Assembly: GCF_000210075.1 (NCBI RefSeq)
Contig: NC_021017.1
Location: forward strand, 4,111,128 to 4,175,127
Length of the DNA stretch: 64,000 nucleotides
Reading direction: 5' to 3'
DNA from: Bacteroides xylanisolvens XB1A
GTDB lineage: Bacteria; Bacteroidota; Bacteroidia; Bacteroidales; Bacteroidaceae
Positions 18,430 through 28,803 of the stretch are shown in pieces (within the stretch, counting starts at the first letter, position 1; every line of letters begins with the position of its first letter). The notes beneath the pieces are model-generated. The model was given only the letters and a program-made list of their open reading frames with translations, made no database searches and was not told the DNA's origin. Both the position numbers and the translations under genes were made by a program.

Positions 18430-21400
18430 ATGAAAAAGATACAAGTTTTATTTTTCGCCCTGTTAATTTGCCTGTTCGCAGCTAATCTGTATGCGCAGGA
18501 ACAAGGCAAAATAAGCGGTAAAATATTATCTACCCTGAATATTCCGATTGAGGGTGCGGTAATCTCTGTCACCGGAAGTGAAGATGTCACTACGGACAAA
18601 AATGGAGTATTTCAAATTCAATGCAAGGATCCGCAGAAAGCCAATATTTCTGTTTGGGCTGCCGGGTATTATACAGTGTTTCAGGCGGTAAATAACCGTA
18701 AGGAGATGTCTATTATTCTGATTCCCGAATCGGAGTATAAGTATAATGAGACAACGGTGTTGCCTTTCCGTATTGAGACAAACGGTGTTACTACTTCCGC
18801 TGAGAATATTGCCAAAAAAGACTTTGTACCTGCCGGCATGAAGATAGACCGTGCTTTGGCTGGACAAATTGCCGGTTTGCAGGTAACTCGTGGTAGCGGT
18901 ATGCCTGGAGAGGGAAGTTATCTCAATTTCCGTGGAGTACGTTCGTTTGTGGGTAACAATGCTCCGTTAGTTGTTATTAATGGTATACCTCATATACCGG
19001 ACGTGAATGATTCTCCGTTGATTAACGGATTGAGCCGTAATATTTTCCAAGCTTACAATCTGCAGGATATTCAGAATATTACAATTTTGAAAGGTGCAGA
19101 GGCTGCTTTATATGGTTCTATGGGTGCTAATGGCGTTATTCTGATTGAGACAGATGGTGCTAATTCGGACAACATGAATACGGAAATCAGTTACTATGGA
19201 CAATTTGGTATCAATTGGAATAATAAGCGTATGCCATTATTAAACGGAATCAACTACCGTTCGTATTTGTCGGATATGGGTATGAGTTATTTCGGTAATA
19301 TGGATGAGTTCTTTACTGAATTTCCTTTTATGAGTGATCCTAATAACAGCAAATATGCTAACTACTACAATAACAATACGAACTGGCAGGATGAAATCTA
19401 CCGGAGAGGATTCGTAACGGAGAATCTGTTTCGGGTAGAAGGTGGTGATGCTATCGCTAAATATGATTTATCTTTGGGGTACTCTAAAGAAGATGGAATA
19501 TTGAAAAGTACCCAGCAGAATCGCTACCATACCCAGTTGAACGGAAACTTCTTGGTGAGTAAGAATTTTGAAGTCTATGCTACTGTCGGATTGGCATATA
19601 TCAATGGCAATTATCAGGAACAAGGAATGAATATGCGTACCAATCCGTTACTCACTGCTTATGCACAGTCTCCGTTGCTGGCCCCTTACCAAAAATCTGA
19701 TAATGGAATATTTACTCCGGTTTATTCTACCTATTATTATGGAATTAGCGAGAATATGGCTTATGCCGTAAGTAATCCGCTGGCTATTGTTAATACATTA
19801 GATGCGAGAAGTCGGCAGTATGACGTCAATATCAAAGCTGGTTTCAATTATAAAATGTTTCCCGGATTTTCTCTTGGTGGTGTGTTTGGGTTGTATTATA
19901 ATTACAATAAAGAACACATTTTTGTTCCGGGACGTACGGATCTTACCATTGTTCCTATCACCGACTCATATGGTACAGAAGAAAATACGATACGAGAAGG
20001 TGTAGCGGAAGCCACTAACTACTTTTATAATTTAAATGCGCGCTACAACAAGTTGTTCAACAGCCGTCATGCACTGAACGTTATGGCAGGATTCCAGGCA
20101 ATGACTACTTTGCAGGAATATGACGGAGCATATGCCCGTAACACTACTAATGATTTCTATCAGGTGTTGGGATCTGCAAATGCTGTTGGTCGTTATTTCG
20201 ATGGTTATCAGAACAAATGGAACTGGGCGAATATCTATGCTCATGTCGACTATACTTATAATAATGTTCTGAATACTGCATTCAATATGGCAATTGACGG
20301 TTCTTCTGCCAACGGAAGATATACAAATCATTTCCAGGTATATCCGTCAGGTAGTGCCACCTGGATGATGAAAAACATGTCTTTCCTGATTGATAAAGAT
20401 TGGATAAATCGTCTGGATATTCGCGCGGAATATAGTCTGATGGGAAACAGCCGTTTTTCTTCCAATTACGGAAAGTCGTATTATAGTAGTTCACCATATA
20501 TGGCAGTGTCAGGTATTTTGCGTACACAAATTCCGAATACACACTTGAAACCTGAAGTAACTTCACAAATGAACTTGAGTTTGGACGCAAGTATTTTAAG
20601 AAATCGTATTAACGTAGGGGTTGATTACTATCGTGGAAGAAGCAAAGATGTTATTATGAACATTAGTAAATCTGCAGTTTATGGTACGTCTGCTTATTAT
20701 GCAAACATCGGTAAGATTGACAATAATGGAGTAGAGCTTTCTTTACAGGCTTCACTTGTTCGCCTGCGTGATTTTGAATGGATTGTCGGAGGTAACATTT
20801 CTTTTATGGAAAGCAAAATCAAGTCGTTAGGTGGCAAGGAACAAGAAGTAATTGAATATGAAGACGGTTCCATGTTGGTGAGTCGAGTAGGAGGTAATCC
20901 ATATGAGTTTTACGGACTTCAGGCAACGGGTGTTTACTCCACTCAGTCGGAGGCAGAAGAGGCAGCATTGCTGAACAGTAGTAATCAGCCATACCGTGCC
21001 GGTGATGTACGTTATGTAGATCAGAATAATGATGGTCGGATCGATTCTAAAGATTATGTATCTTTGGGTAGTGCTACTCCTGATTATTTTGGAGGATTTT
21101 ACACCAACATCCGTTACAAACAGTTTGCTTTAGCTGCTGAGTTCTCATATTCAAAAGGAAACGAAGCTTACAATGCAGTAAGACAGACATTGGAATCAGC
21201 TTCATCTTTTTCCAACCAAAGTGTTGCTGTAGCCAATCGTTGGAGTGTGGAAGGACAAGTGACCAATATTCCGCGTGCCAATTATGGAGACGCTATTGGC
21301 AATAACAAATTTTCTTCTCGCTGGATTGAAGACGCTTCTTATTTGCGCATGAAGAGTGTTACGTTAAGCTATAGTTTTGATAAGCCAGTTTGGAAGTTCT

Positions 21401-21573
21401 TCCGTTCCGGCACACTGTATGTGACAGGAGAAAATCTGCTTACTGCTACTAAATACTTGGGACTGGATCCGGAATTTGCTTACTCGTCCGGTAATAGTGC
21501 AATACAAGGATTTGATTATGCGAAAGTAATGCAACCGAAATCTGTCAAATTGGGTATTAACTTGAAATTCTAA
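18430..21573 (+). CDS. SusC-like TonB-dependent outer-membrane transporter 2
   Basis: Second SusC-family importer in the operon, 1047 aa. After a signal peptide (ending NLYAQ) comes a carboxypeptidase-regulatory-like domain (KISGKILSTLNIPIEGAVIS) and the plug domain (IDRALAGQIAGLQVTRGSG; PLVVINGIPHIPDVN; ITILKGAEAALYGSMGANG). The barrel ends KLGINLKF with the terminal Phe typical of these proteins. It is clearly divergent from SusC1, so this is an old second system and not a recent copy. Its stop overlaps the start of the SusD2 gene by one base (TAATG). Two importers in one operon may serve different oligosaccharides, such as backbone and side-chain products of rhamnogalacturonan. Confidence 0.92.
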   Translation: MKKIQVLFFALLICLFAANLYAQEQGKISGKILSTLNIPIEGAVISVTGSEDVTTDKNGVFQIQCKDPQKANISVWAAGYYTVFQAVNNRKEMSIILIPESEYKYNETTVLPFRIETNGVTTSAENIAKKDFVPAGMKIDRALAGQIAGLQVTRGSGMPGEGSYLNFRGVRSFVGNNAPLVVINGIPHIPDVNDSPLINGLSRNIFQAYNLQDIQNITILKGAEAALYGSMGANGVILIETDGANSDNMNTEISYYGQFGINWNNKRMPLLNGINYRSYLSDMGMSYFGNMDEFFTEFPFMSDPNNSKYANYYNNNTNWQDEIYRRGFVTENLFRVEGGDAIAKYDLSLGYSKEDGILKSTQQNRYHTQLNGNFLVSKNFEVYATVGLAYINGNYQEQGMNMRTNPLLTAYAQSPLLAPYQKSDNGIFTPVYSTYYYGISENMAYAVSNPLAIVNTLDARSRQYDVNIKAGFNYKMFPGFSLGGVFGLYYNYNKEHIFVPGRTDLTIVPITDSYGTEENTIREGVAEATNYFYNLNARYNKLFNSRHALNVMAGFQAMTTLQEYDGAYARNTTNDFYQVLGSANAVGRYFDGYQNKWNWANIYAHVDYTYNNVLNTAFNMAIDGSSANGRYTNHFQVYPSGSATWMMKNMSFLIDKDWINRLDIRAEYSLMGNSRFSSNYGKSYYSSSPYMAVSGILRTQIPNTHLKPEVTSQMNLSLDASILRNRINVGVDYYRGRSKDVIMNISKSAVYGTSAYYANIGKIDNNGVELSLQASLVRLRDFEWIVGGNISFMESKIKSLGGKEQEVIEYEDGSMLVSRVGGNPYEFYGLQATGVYSTQSEAEEAALLNSSNQPYRAGDVRYVDQNNDGRIDSKDYVSLGSATPDYFGGFYTNIRYKQFALAAEFSYSKGNEAYNAVRQTLESASSFSNQSVAVANRWSVEGQVTNIPRANYGDAIGNNKFSSRWIEDASYLRMKSVTLSYSFDKPVWKFFRSGTLYVTGENLLTATKYLGLDPEFAYSSGNSAIQGFDYAKVMQPKSVKLGINLKF

Positions 21574-23255
21574 TGATGAAGATGAAAAAAATATTATTAA
21601 ATGTCGCTTTCATTCTAGCGGCTACCTTATTGGGAGGATGTGATGATTTCTTTAATCCCGATACGGATGTTACACTCGATAATGAGGATTATATATCGGA
21701 AGAAAGTGAGATGTACTCCGGTTACATTGGTATTATGACTAAAATGCAAGCTATTGGAGACAAGGTGATTTATCTGAATGAACTTCGTGGAGAAATGGTG
21801 GTGCCGACTGCAACGGCACCCACTGAACTCTATAACTTGTATAATTATGATGATGATTTGAGTGGTAATTCGTATGCAGATCCTTCCGGATTTTACGAAG
21901 TGATTAATGCTTGCAACGATTATCTTCGAAAATTGAAAACATACGAAGAAAATAATTCTATTAACGAAAGCCATTACAAGGCGTTGGTCAGCAGTACGCT
22001 ACGTGTTAAGACATGGATGTTTATGACAATTGCCAAAATCTATGGAGAGGTAGTTTGGGTGGATAAACCGATGACTTCATTAAGAGACTTGTCAAAGTTT
22101 GACGTGTTGAATCTTGATGAAACAATGGTTGCTTGTAAGAATTTGTTAGACATTGGTTTTGATAACATTGATGGAACTTATGAAACGGCTTGGAAAGACT
22201 GGGTAGATCCGGACACAGAATTAGCGAACAGTGAATATCGTCGTTGGGATATGATGACTCCGCCTTATTATGCTTTATATGCAGAGATTTGCTTGTGGTT
22301 AGGTAGATACCAGCAGTGTATCAATATGATACTTAACAAAATGAATAGTATGTATGAAAAGACCAACAATCAATCTATTGCTTTTTTACGTAATGATATG
22401 TTGTTCAGTCATTATAATAATTTTTTTAATAATGAGACACCGTATGATTATGAATCTGCATCAGCAATCATGTATGACTATCAAAACAGACAGACGAACA
22501 ATCTGTTGAAACATTTCGATTCTGATTATCCGAATAAATATTGGTTAGCACCGGCCGAAGTGGCAGTTGAACGTTTCAAAGACAATGAATTCGATCCGCT
22601 GGGTAATCAAACCAAAGATTTCCGAATGGATCGTACGGTTTATGATTACAATGGAAAATGGGTGGTTTGTAAATTTCGTCCGATTTCCAGTCCTTTGCGT
22701 GCTGCTTATCGTGATGACGTATTTGTGTATACTTATCGAGGGGCAGACCTCTATTTCATGTTGGCGGAAGCTTTCAATCAGTTGGGTAGAAGAGCGGTAA
22801 TAGACGCTTTAATTAATGTTGGTGTTAGTGGGTATATTAGTGAATTCGACGTTAATGAAGAAGGAACTTATTCTGGTAACTGGTATGGGTTTACCCCTCA
22901 TTGGACAAATGCTAGTACCGTATACAATTATTCAAATGGAACTTCAGGAATCGCTAGCCGTAAATATGGTGACAAGGGGATTCGTGGAACGGAAGTAAGT
23001 TATAGTGGTTTAGGATCACGTACCTTTACCTCCGATAAGCAAAACAATGACGAAGAAATATTGAAAGAAATGATGCTGGAAATGGCATGCGAAGGAAAAG
23101 TTTATCCGGCTATGATTCGTATGGCAAAACGTTATAATGATAATAGTTTCATGGCGAAGTATATTTCGGAAAAGTACGAAACTACCGGCAATGCTGAAGA
23201 CATTCGTTCCAAAATAATGAATGGAGACTATTTTATCAAATGGAATTTAAAATAA
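21573..23255 (+). CDS. SusD-like surface glycan-binding lipoprotein 2
   Basis: RagB/SusD-family lipoprotein, partner of SusC2, 560 aa. Lipobox LLGGC is followed by DDFFNPDTDVTLDNEDY. The family fold shows in the helical region (RVKTWMFMTIAKIYGEVVW) and in FMLAEAFNQLGRR and MMLEMACEGKVYPAMIRMAK near the C-terminus, where the usual EFxxEGxRWxDLxR block is altered. The start overlaps the SusC2 stop by one base, indicating tight coupling. A hairpin at 23298-23329 follows and probably ends the long import operon. Confidence 0.88.
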   Translation: MMKMKKILLNVAFILAATLLGGCDDFFNPDTDVTLDNEDYISEESEMYSGYIGIMTKMQAIGDKVIYLNELRGEMVVPTATAPTELYNLYNYDDDLSGNSYADPSGFYEVINACNDYLRKLKTYEENNSINESHYKALVSSTLRVKTWMFMTIAKIYGEVVWVDKPMTSLRDLSKFDVLNLDETMVACKNLLDIGFDNIDGTYETAWKDWVDPDTELANSEYRRWDMMTPPYYALYAEICLWLGRYQQCINMILNKMNSMYEKTNNQSIAFLRNDMLFSHYNNFFNNETPYDYESASAIMYDYQNRQTNNLLKHFDSDYPNKYWLAPAEVAVERFKDNEFDPLGNQTKDFRMDRTVYDYNGKWVVCKFRPISSPLRAAYRDDVFVYTYRGADLYFMLAEAFNQLGRRAVIDALINVGVSGYISEFDVNEEGTYSGNWYGFTPHWTNASTVYNYSNGTSGIASRKYGDKGIRGTEVSYSGLGSRTFTSDKQNNDEEILKEMMLEMACEGKVYPAMIRMAKRYNDNSFMAKYISEKYETTGNAEDIRSKIMNGDYFIKWNLK

Positions 23256-23297
23256 AGATCCTCAAATCATCCTTTGGATTGGATTATTAGGGTGGAG

Positions 23298-23329
23298 TGA
23301 CGCGGGTTTTTGAATGAGAATCCGCGTCA
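23298..23329 (+). terminator. hairpin after SusD2
   Basis: TGACGCGG (23298-23305) pairs perfectly with CCGCGTCA (23322-23329), with further G-T and A-T pairs inside and outside. A short T-rich stretch (TTTGTTT) follows. It lies in the 121-base gap after SusD2 and probably separates the import operon from the next enzymes. Confidence 0.5.
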
Positions 23330-23346
23330 TTTGTTTCAAAAATAAA

Positions 23347-23354
23347 TACTTTTG
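23347..23354 (+). promoter_or_regulatory. possible -7 box for the six-hairpin gene
   Basis: TACTTTTG matches TAnnTTTG and lies 22 nt before the next start codon. The nearest TTTG upstream is only 13 nt away, so the -33 element is poor. Confidence 0.35.
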
Positions 23355-23376
23355 TAAATAACAATAATAAAGAATC

Positions 23377-25488
23377 ATGAAAACATTCGCAGTATCTATT
23401 GCAGCACTTTTTATTTGGACAGCTTGCGGAGATGGAAATCAGCCGATAATTGACCGCGAGGCATTAGTAGAAAGGAATAGTCCTGTTGTGACGGCATTCG
23501 ATTCATTAGCTTCACTTTCTGTAGGAAATGGAGAGTTTGCTTATACGGTAGACATAACCGGATTACAGACGTTTCCGGACAATTATAAAAAAGGAGTTCC
23601 GTTGGGAACGCAGAGCCAGTGGGGTTGGCATAGCTTCGCCAATCCGGACCGGCTTACTTCGGAAGAAACCCTGAAAGAATACGATTTTGGCAGGGGAAAG
23701 AAAGAACTTTACGCTACTCAATTCAAAGAAGAAGGCAGACAGCAGGATGCCGCTAATTGGTTTCGTGTCAATCCGCATCGTCTTCATTTAGGAATTGTCG
23801 GTTTTGACGTGGAGGAAGGTACGGATATTGAACAGGTAACTGATGTTCATCAGAAACTTTGCTTGTGGGATGGAAAAATCGAAAGTCGGTTTAAATTAAA
23901 CGGTGAAGATTATCAAGTAGAGACAGTCTGCCATCCTTCTAATGATATGATTGCTGCAAATATTACCTCTAAGGCGCATACCGGGATTTGTTTTCGCTTT
24001 CCGTATCCTACGGGCGCTCATTGTGATGATGCATGTAATTGGGAAGCCGTTGATAAACATACAACGACTATTGTTACTCAAAATGAATCTTCCGCAGTTT
24101 TGAAACATACTTTAGATAGCATAGAGTATTTCGTAACTTTGTATTGGGAAGGGAAGGCTACTTTCAATGAGAAAGCAAAACATTATTTTGTCCTGACTCC
24201 GATGGACGATCATTTAGCTTTTGCATGTGCTTTTACTAGTACAGCTCCTTCAATGCAGCCTGTTACTGTAGCACAAACTCAAGAAGAAGCAAAAAACTAT
24301 TGGAATTCGTTTTGGAAGGAAGGTGCAGCTGTTGACTTTTCGGCATGTACAGACCCACGGGCCAAAGAACTGGAACGACGTGTGGTACTTAGCCAATATT
24401 TGCTTGCTATTCAGAGCGCAGGTACTACTCCTCCGCAAGAGACGGGGCTTACCTATAATTCGTGGTTTGGCAAATTCCATCTTGAAATGATCTGGTGGCA
24501 CGAGGCTCAATTTGCTCTTTGGAATCGTAGCAACTTACTTGACCGTACATTAGGCTGGTATGAAAAGGCTGAACCGATAGCGCGTCAAATAGCTCAAAGA
24601 CAAGGGTTTGATGGTGTTCGCTGGATGAAAATGACCGATCCTTCAGGAACAGAAGCCCCTTCCAAAGTAGGAAGTTTTCTGATTTGGCAACAACCTCATT
24701 TAATTTATTTGGCAGAATTACTTTATCGTGCTGATCCGACTAAAGAAGTATTGGAGAAATATAATCGTTTGGTACAGGAGACTGCAGAATTTATGTACTC
24801 TTTTGCTACATACGATGAACTGGAAGGACGTTACATATTGAAAGGTGCCATTCCTGCACAAGAAACGTTGCGTGCTGCAGAAACAGTTAATCCTCCTTTT
24901 GAACTTTCTTACTGGCATTTTGCCATGCAGACCGCCCAACAATGGCGTGAACGTATGGGACAGCAACGCAGTTTGGAATGGGATGAAATGATCGATAAAC
25001 TTTCCCCTTTAGCATCTAATAATGAAGGACTTTATCTGGCTGCTGAAACAGCCATAGATACTTATAAAGATATTCGTTATACTTCCGACCACATGGCAGT
25101 ATTAGGTGCAGTCGGTATTCTTCCGATGAATAAACTTATCCGGGAAGATTATATGAAAAATACATTGCACTGGATTTGGGATAACTGGAATTGGGGTAAA
25201 ACCTGGGGATGGGATTATCCGATGACGGCTATGAATGCTGCCCGTTTGGGTGAACCGGAAAAGGCCGTCGGAGCTTTACTGATGGACAAACGTACAAACA
25301 CATACTTGCCGAATGGTCATAATTATCAGGACGGTCGTTTACGTATTTATTTACCGGGTAATGGCGGCTTGCTGACTGCTATTGCGATGATGTGTGCCGG
25401 TTGGGACGGATGTACGGAGACTAATCCGGGATTTCCGAAAGATGGAACTTGGAATGTCCGTTGGGAAGGATTGAAGCCATTACCATAA
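23377..25488 (+). CDS. GH-L-like (alpha/alpha)6 six-hairpin glycosidase, specificity unknown
   Basis: 703-aa lipoprotein (lipobox WTAC). An N-terminal beta-sandwich region with SLSVGNGEFAYTVDITGLQ is followed by a helical barrel containing KFHLEMIWWHEAQFALWNRS, a block resembling the conserved core of GH65/GH15-type enzymes. NWGKTWGWDYPMTAMNAARL and LPGNGGLLTAIAMM complete a six-hairpin glycosidase fold. No family number can be assigned with confidence from sequence alone. It lies in a pectin locus between SusD2 and a DUF4450 gene, so a role in removing a side-chain sugar is plausible. E/D residues in the WWHEAQ block are candidates for catalysis. It probably forms one transcription unit with the next two genes (gaps of 16 and 35 bases). 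Confidence 0.6.
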   Translation: MKTFAVSIAALFIWTACGDGNQPIIDREALVERNSPVVTAFDSLASLSVGNGEFAYTVDITGLQTFPDNYKKGVPLGTQSQWGWHSFANPDRLTSEETLKEYDFGRGKKELYATQFKEEGRQQDAANWFRVNPHRLHLGIVGFDVEEGTDIEQVTDVHQKLCLWDGKIESRFKLNGEDYQVETVCHPSNDMIAANITSKAHTGICFRFPYPTGAHCDDACNWEAVDKHTTTIVTQNESSAVLKHTLDSIEYFVTLYWEGKATFNEKAKHYFVLTPMDDHLAFACAFTSTAPSMQPVTVAQTQEEAKNYWNSFWKEGAAVDFSACTDPRAKELERRVVLSQYLLAIQSAGTTPPQETGLTYNSWFGKFHLEMIWWHEAQFALWNRSNLLDRTLGWYEKAEPIARQIAQRQGFDGVRWMKMTDPSGTEAPSKVGSFLIWQQPHLIYLAELLYRADPTKEVLEKYNRLVQETAEFMYSFATYDELEGRYILKGAIPAQETLRAAETVNPPFELSYWHFAMQTAQQWRERMGQQRSLEWDEMIDKLSPLASNNEGLYLAAETAIDTYKDIRYTSDHMAVLGAVGILPMNKLIREDYMKNTLHWIWDNWNWGKTWGWDYPMTAMNAARLGEPEKAVGALLMDKRTNTYLPNGHNYQDGRLRIYLPGNGGLLTAIAMMCAGWDGCTETNPGFPKDGTWNVRWEGLKPLP

Positions 25489-25504
25489 TCAAACACAAAA
25501 AAAT

Positions 25505-28500
25505 ATGAGTTATTTTCATCTGAATCTTATTTTACAAGGAAAGCTGACTGTTTGTTGCCTCTTGATGTTGTCGGCGATGCCATTAAATGCTCAAAGAGAG
25601 GCAAAGCAGATCGGTGACTTTAAAGAATCCATCTCCTTGAATGAACATCTGCGAGGTACAAAAAGGACGTTGCAATATCGTCCCGATGGTGATGAGTTTG
25701 TTTGTGTCAATGGTAAGAATCGGTATACCCGTGCTTTGTACGGTAGTCACAGTCCCTTTCGGGTAGAAACAAGTGACCGGCCGGTTTTTGCTTTTTATAA
25801 TAACGGACGCGGAGGAAATATAAGTTTCAAAGTCATTCTTCGTGACGGAACAGAATTGGCGCTTGACTGCACCGGGCATTGTGAATCCCGTTATTCGGCT
25901 GGAAAACGTACCTATTATTTGACAGACCCGTCTTGGGGAAAAGGAGAACTGCGTATTTCTGTATTGGCATTAGCCGATATGGATGGAGCTATTTGGCGTT
26001 TTTCTCCTTCGAATATGCCTAAAGGAGCTATACTTCGTTGGCAACATGGGGGAGCTACCGGAAAACGTTTGAGTCGTAATGGAGATATGGGGGTAGACCC
26101 GGCTGATTGCTTCGAACTTCCTGCCGAAGCGACTGACCTTGTCACAGGTGAACTTTCTTTGCAGAAAGAAGTATACTTGGTACGTGGGGAGGTTTCCGAA
26201 GGCTATAATGTCCGTAAACTTTATCAACAAGCGGAGGCAGCCTCTTTGGTATTGGCTTCTCATTTGAAGATAGAAACGCCGGACCCTTATTTGAACACGT
26301 TGGGTGGTGCATTGGTCGCAGCTGCCGATGGAATTTGGGACGGACAGGTTTGGTTGCACGGTGCTATTGGCTGGCGTATGCCGTTAAGTGGGTGGAGGGC
26401 CGGATATACCGGTGATGCTTTAGGTTGGCATGACCGGGCACGGACTCATTTTGATGCTTATGCAGCCAGTCAGGTGACTGATGTCCCGAATACAATACCT
26501 CATCCGGCACAGGATTCTACAATGAATCTGGCGCGTTCGGAAAAACGTTGGGGAACTCCTCAATATAGTAATGGGTATATTTGCCGGAATCCTGGACGTA
26601 ACAACCAGATGCACCACTATGACATGAATCTTTGTTACATGGATGAATTGTTATGGCACTTCAACTGGACGGGAGATACTGCGTATGTCCGCAAAATGTG
26701 GCCTGTGATTACCCGCCATCTAGCTTGGGAAAAATTAAATTATGATCCGGACAATGATGGTTTATATGATGCATACGCTTGTATTTGGGCAAGTGATGCG
26801 CTTTACTACAACAGTGGCGCAGTCACCCATTCGTCGGCTTATAACTACCGTGCCAATAAAATGGCAGCTTTTCTTGCTTCTTTGATAGGCGAAGACCCTT
26901 CACCTTATCAGAACGAAGCCGAGCAAATATTGAAAGCGATGAATAAGCGTCTTTGGATGCAGGGCAAAGGTTGTTGGGCGGAATATCAGGATTTTATGGG
27001 ACATCGCCGGCTTCACGAAAGTCCGGGATTATGGACTATATACCATGCACTCGATAGCGACGTTGCTGATCCTTTTCAAGCTTATCAGGCTACACGGTAT
27101 GTTGATACGGAAATACCACATATCCCCGTGTATGCCGATGGACTGGAAGAGGGGTATGCAACGATTGCCACTACCAATTGGTTACCTTATTCCTGGAGTA
27201 TCAATAATGTGGCTTTCGCAGAGGTAATGCATACAGCTTTGGCCTATTTCCAGGCAGGACGTCCGGAGGAGGCATATCGATTGATGAAAAGTTCATTTCT
27301 GGATGGTATGTACTTAGGTAACAGTCCCGGCAATTTGGGGCAAGTCAGCTTTTATGATGCTGCCCGTGGAGAGTGTTATCGTGACTTTGGAGATCCGATA
27401 GGGGTAGCTTCCCGATTACTGGTACAAGGATTGTATGGCATTTTACCCGATGTATTGAACGGGAAGATGGTGATTCGTCCGGGATTTCCCGCAGGATGGT
27501 TAAAAGCTTCTATTTCTTTGCCTGACATAACCTATCACTTTGTCAGGGAGAATGATACGGATATTTACCGGATAGAGCAACGTTTTAAGGCGCCTTTGGC
27601 ATTGACATTACAAGTGAATGTCGGAAGAGAAAGGATTCATTCTGTGAAAGTAAATGGGAAAGAAGTTGACTGGAGCTTTGCGGAAGCTGCTTCTGGTTAT
27701 CCGGTGGTTGTTATTCCTGCTTCTTCTGCCCAAAAAGCAATTGTCGAAATTGTGTGGAAAGGAAACTGTCTGAATCCGGTTTTGCCTGAAATACAGGCGG
27801 AGGCTTTAGCGGAGATCCGTGTTCCATCCATTTTAGGGGCGGTATTCGGTGAAATATATGATCCGCAGGGAGTGCTGATACAACCGAATGTTAGTGATAC
27901 ATCTATAAGAAGTAAGGTCAATGATCATTTGGGGCATCATACATTCTTTGTTCGCATGAAACAAGGACAGATGGAATGGTGGCAGCCTGTAAACGTACAG
28001 ATTACGAAATCGGAAAAAACATCAGTCATTCTTCCTTTCTCACAGGTGAATACGTCAGAGTGCCGGGTGATGAATATGGATTCTTTGTTCAATGCGAATG
28101 TGACTGATATTTTCCGGAATGAGTATCTGACACCCCGTTCGCCTTATACCACTTTGCAACTTCCTGTTCAGGGCATTGGCGAGTGGTGCCATCCCAAATT
28201 AACTGCTGATATTGATGATGCAGGTTTGCGTGCCTTGGTACGTGATGAGATGCTGACTACCAAACTGGGTGTGCCATTCCGAACATTGGCTCAAGGAAGC
28301 AATATTGCTTTTACTTCGTTGTGGGATAATTATCCCGACAGTTTGAGTATTCCGCTTTCCGGTCGGGCTTCTCATGCCTATTTAATGATGGCAGGCAGTA
28401 CCAACCACATGCAGTGTCGCATTGCTAATGGTATTGTTCGTGTATACTATACAGATGGAACTTCTGATGTATTGGAATTAGTGAATCCGGATAACTGGTG

Positions 28501-28768
28501 TCCTATTGAACAGGATTTCTATGTTGATGGTCAGGCATTCACCGTTGTTTCTCCCCGTCCTTATCGCATTCATTTTAAGACGGGTTTGGTTAGCAATGAC
28601 TTGGGAAAGGACTTAGGCATAAAGGGTGTTTATGGACGTTCCATCGAGGGGGGAGCAGGTGTACTTTTGGACATGCCTCTGAATCCTTCCAAAGAGTTAA
28701 GTCATCTGACGTTGGAAACACTTTCAAACGATGTTGTTATCGGTCTGATGGGAGTTACATTGCAATAA
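25505..28768 (+). CDS. DUF4450-type large six-hairpin protein, putative glycosidase
   Basis: 1087-aa secreted protein (signal peptide ending PLNAQ). The N-terminal region (LQYRPDGDEFVCVNGKNRY, then ALYGSHSPFRVETSDRPVF) matches my recollection of the DUF4450 domain found in Bacteroides polysaccharide loci. The middle is an (alpha/alpha)6 barrel (YDAYACIWASDALYYNSGAV; LHESPGLWTIYHALDSD; NNVAFAEVMHTALAYFQAG), and the C-terminal third is beta-rich. No catalytic residue is known to me for this family. It follows the GH-L-like gene by 16 bases and precedes a GH28 by 35, so it is probably co-expressed with pectinases. Best described as a candidate enzyme for a rhamnogalacturonan linkage, unproven. 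Confidence 0.6.
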   Translation: MSYFHLNLILQGKLTVCCLLMLSAMPLNAQREAKQIGDFKESISLNEHLRGTKRTLQYRPDGDEFVCVNGKNRYTRALYGSHSPFRVETSDRPVFAFYNNGRGGNISFKVILRDGTELALDCTGHCESRYSAGKRTYYLTDPSWGKGELRISVLALADMDGAIWRFSPSNMPKGAILRWQHGGATGKRLSRNGDMGVDPADCFELPAEATDLVTGELSLQKEVYLVRGEVSEGYNVRKLYQQAEAASLVLASHLKIETPDPYLNTLGGALVAAADGIWDGQVWLHGAIGWRMPLSGWRAGYTGDALGWHDRARTHFDAYAASQVTDVPNTIPHPAQDSTMNLARSEKRWGTPQYSNGYICRNPGRNNQMHHYDMNLCYMDELLWHFNWTGDTAYVRKMWPVITRHLAWEKLNYDPDNDGLYDAYACIWASDALYYNSGAVTHSSAYNYRANKMAAFLASLIGEDPSPYQNEAEQILKAMNKRLWMQGKGCWAEYQDFMGHRRLHESPGLWTIYHALDSDVADPFQAYQATRYVDTEIPHIPVYADGLEEGYATIATTNWLPYSWSINNVAFAEVMHTALAYFQAGRPEEAYRLMKSSFLDGMYLGNSPGNLGQVSFYDAARGECYRDFGDPIGVASRLLVQGLYGILPDVLNGKMVIRPGFPAGWLKASISLPDITYHFVRENDTDIYRIEQRFKAPLALTLQVNVGRERIHSVKVNGKEVDWSFAEAASGYPVVVIPASSAQKAIVEIVWKGNCLNPVLPEIQAEALAEIRVPSILGAVFGEIYDPQGVLIQPNVSDTSIRSKVNDHLGHHTFFVRMKQGQMEWWQPVNVQITKSEKTSVILPFSQVNTSECRVMNMDSLFNANVTDIFRNEYLTPRSPYTTLQLPVQGIGEWCHPKLTADIDDAGLRALVRDEMLTTKLGVPFRTLAQGSNIAFTSLWDNYPDSLSIPLSGRASHAYLMMAGSTNHMQCRIANGIVRVYYTDGTSDVLELVNPDNWCPIEQDFYVDGQAFTVVSPRPYRIHFKTGLVSNDLGKDLGIKGVYGRSIEGGAGVLLDMPLNPSKELSHLTLETLSNDVVIGLMGVTLQ

Positions 28769-28803
28769 AATAAAAATAACATATTAATAAAAGGATAAGA
28801 ATT

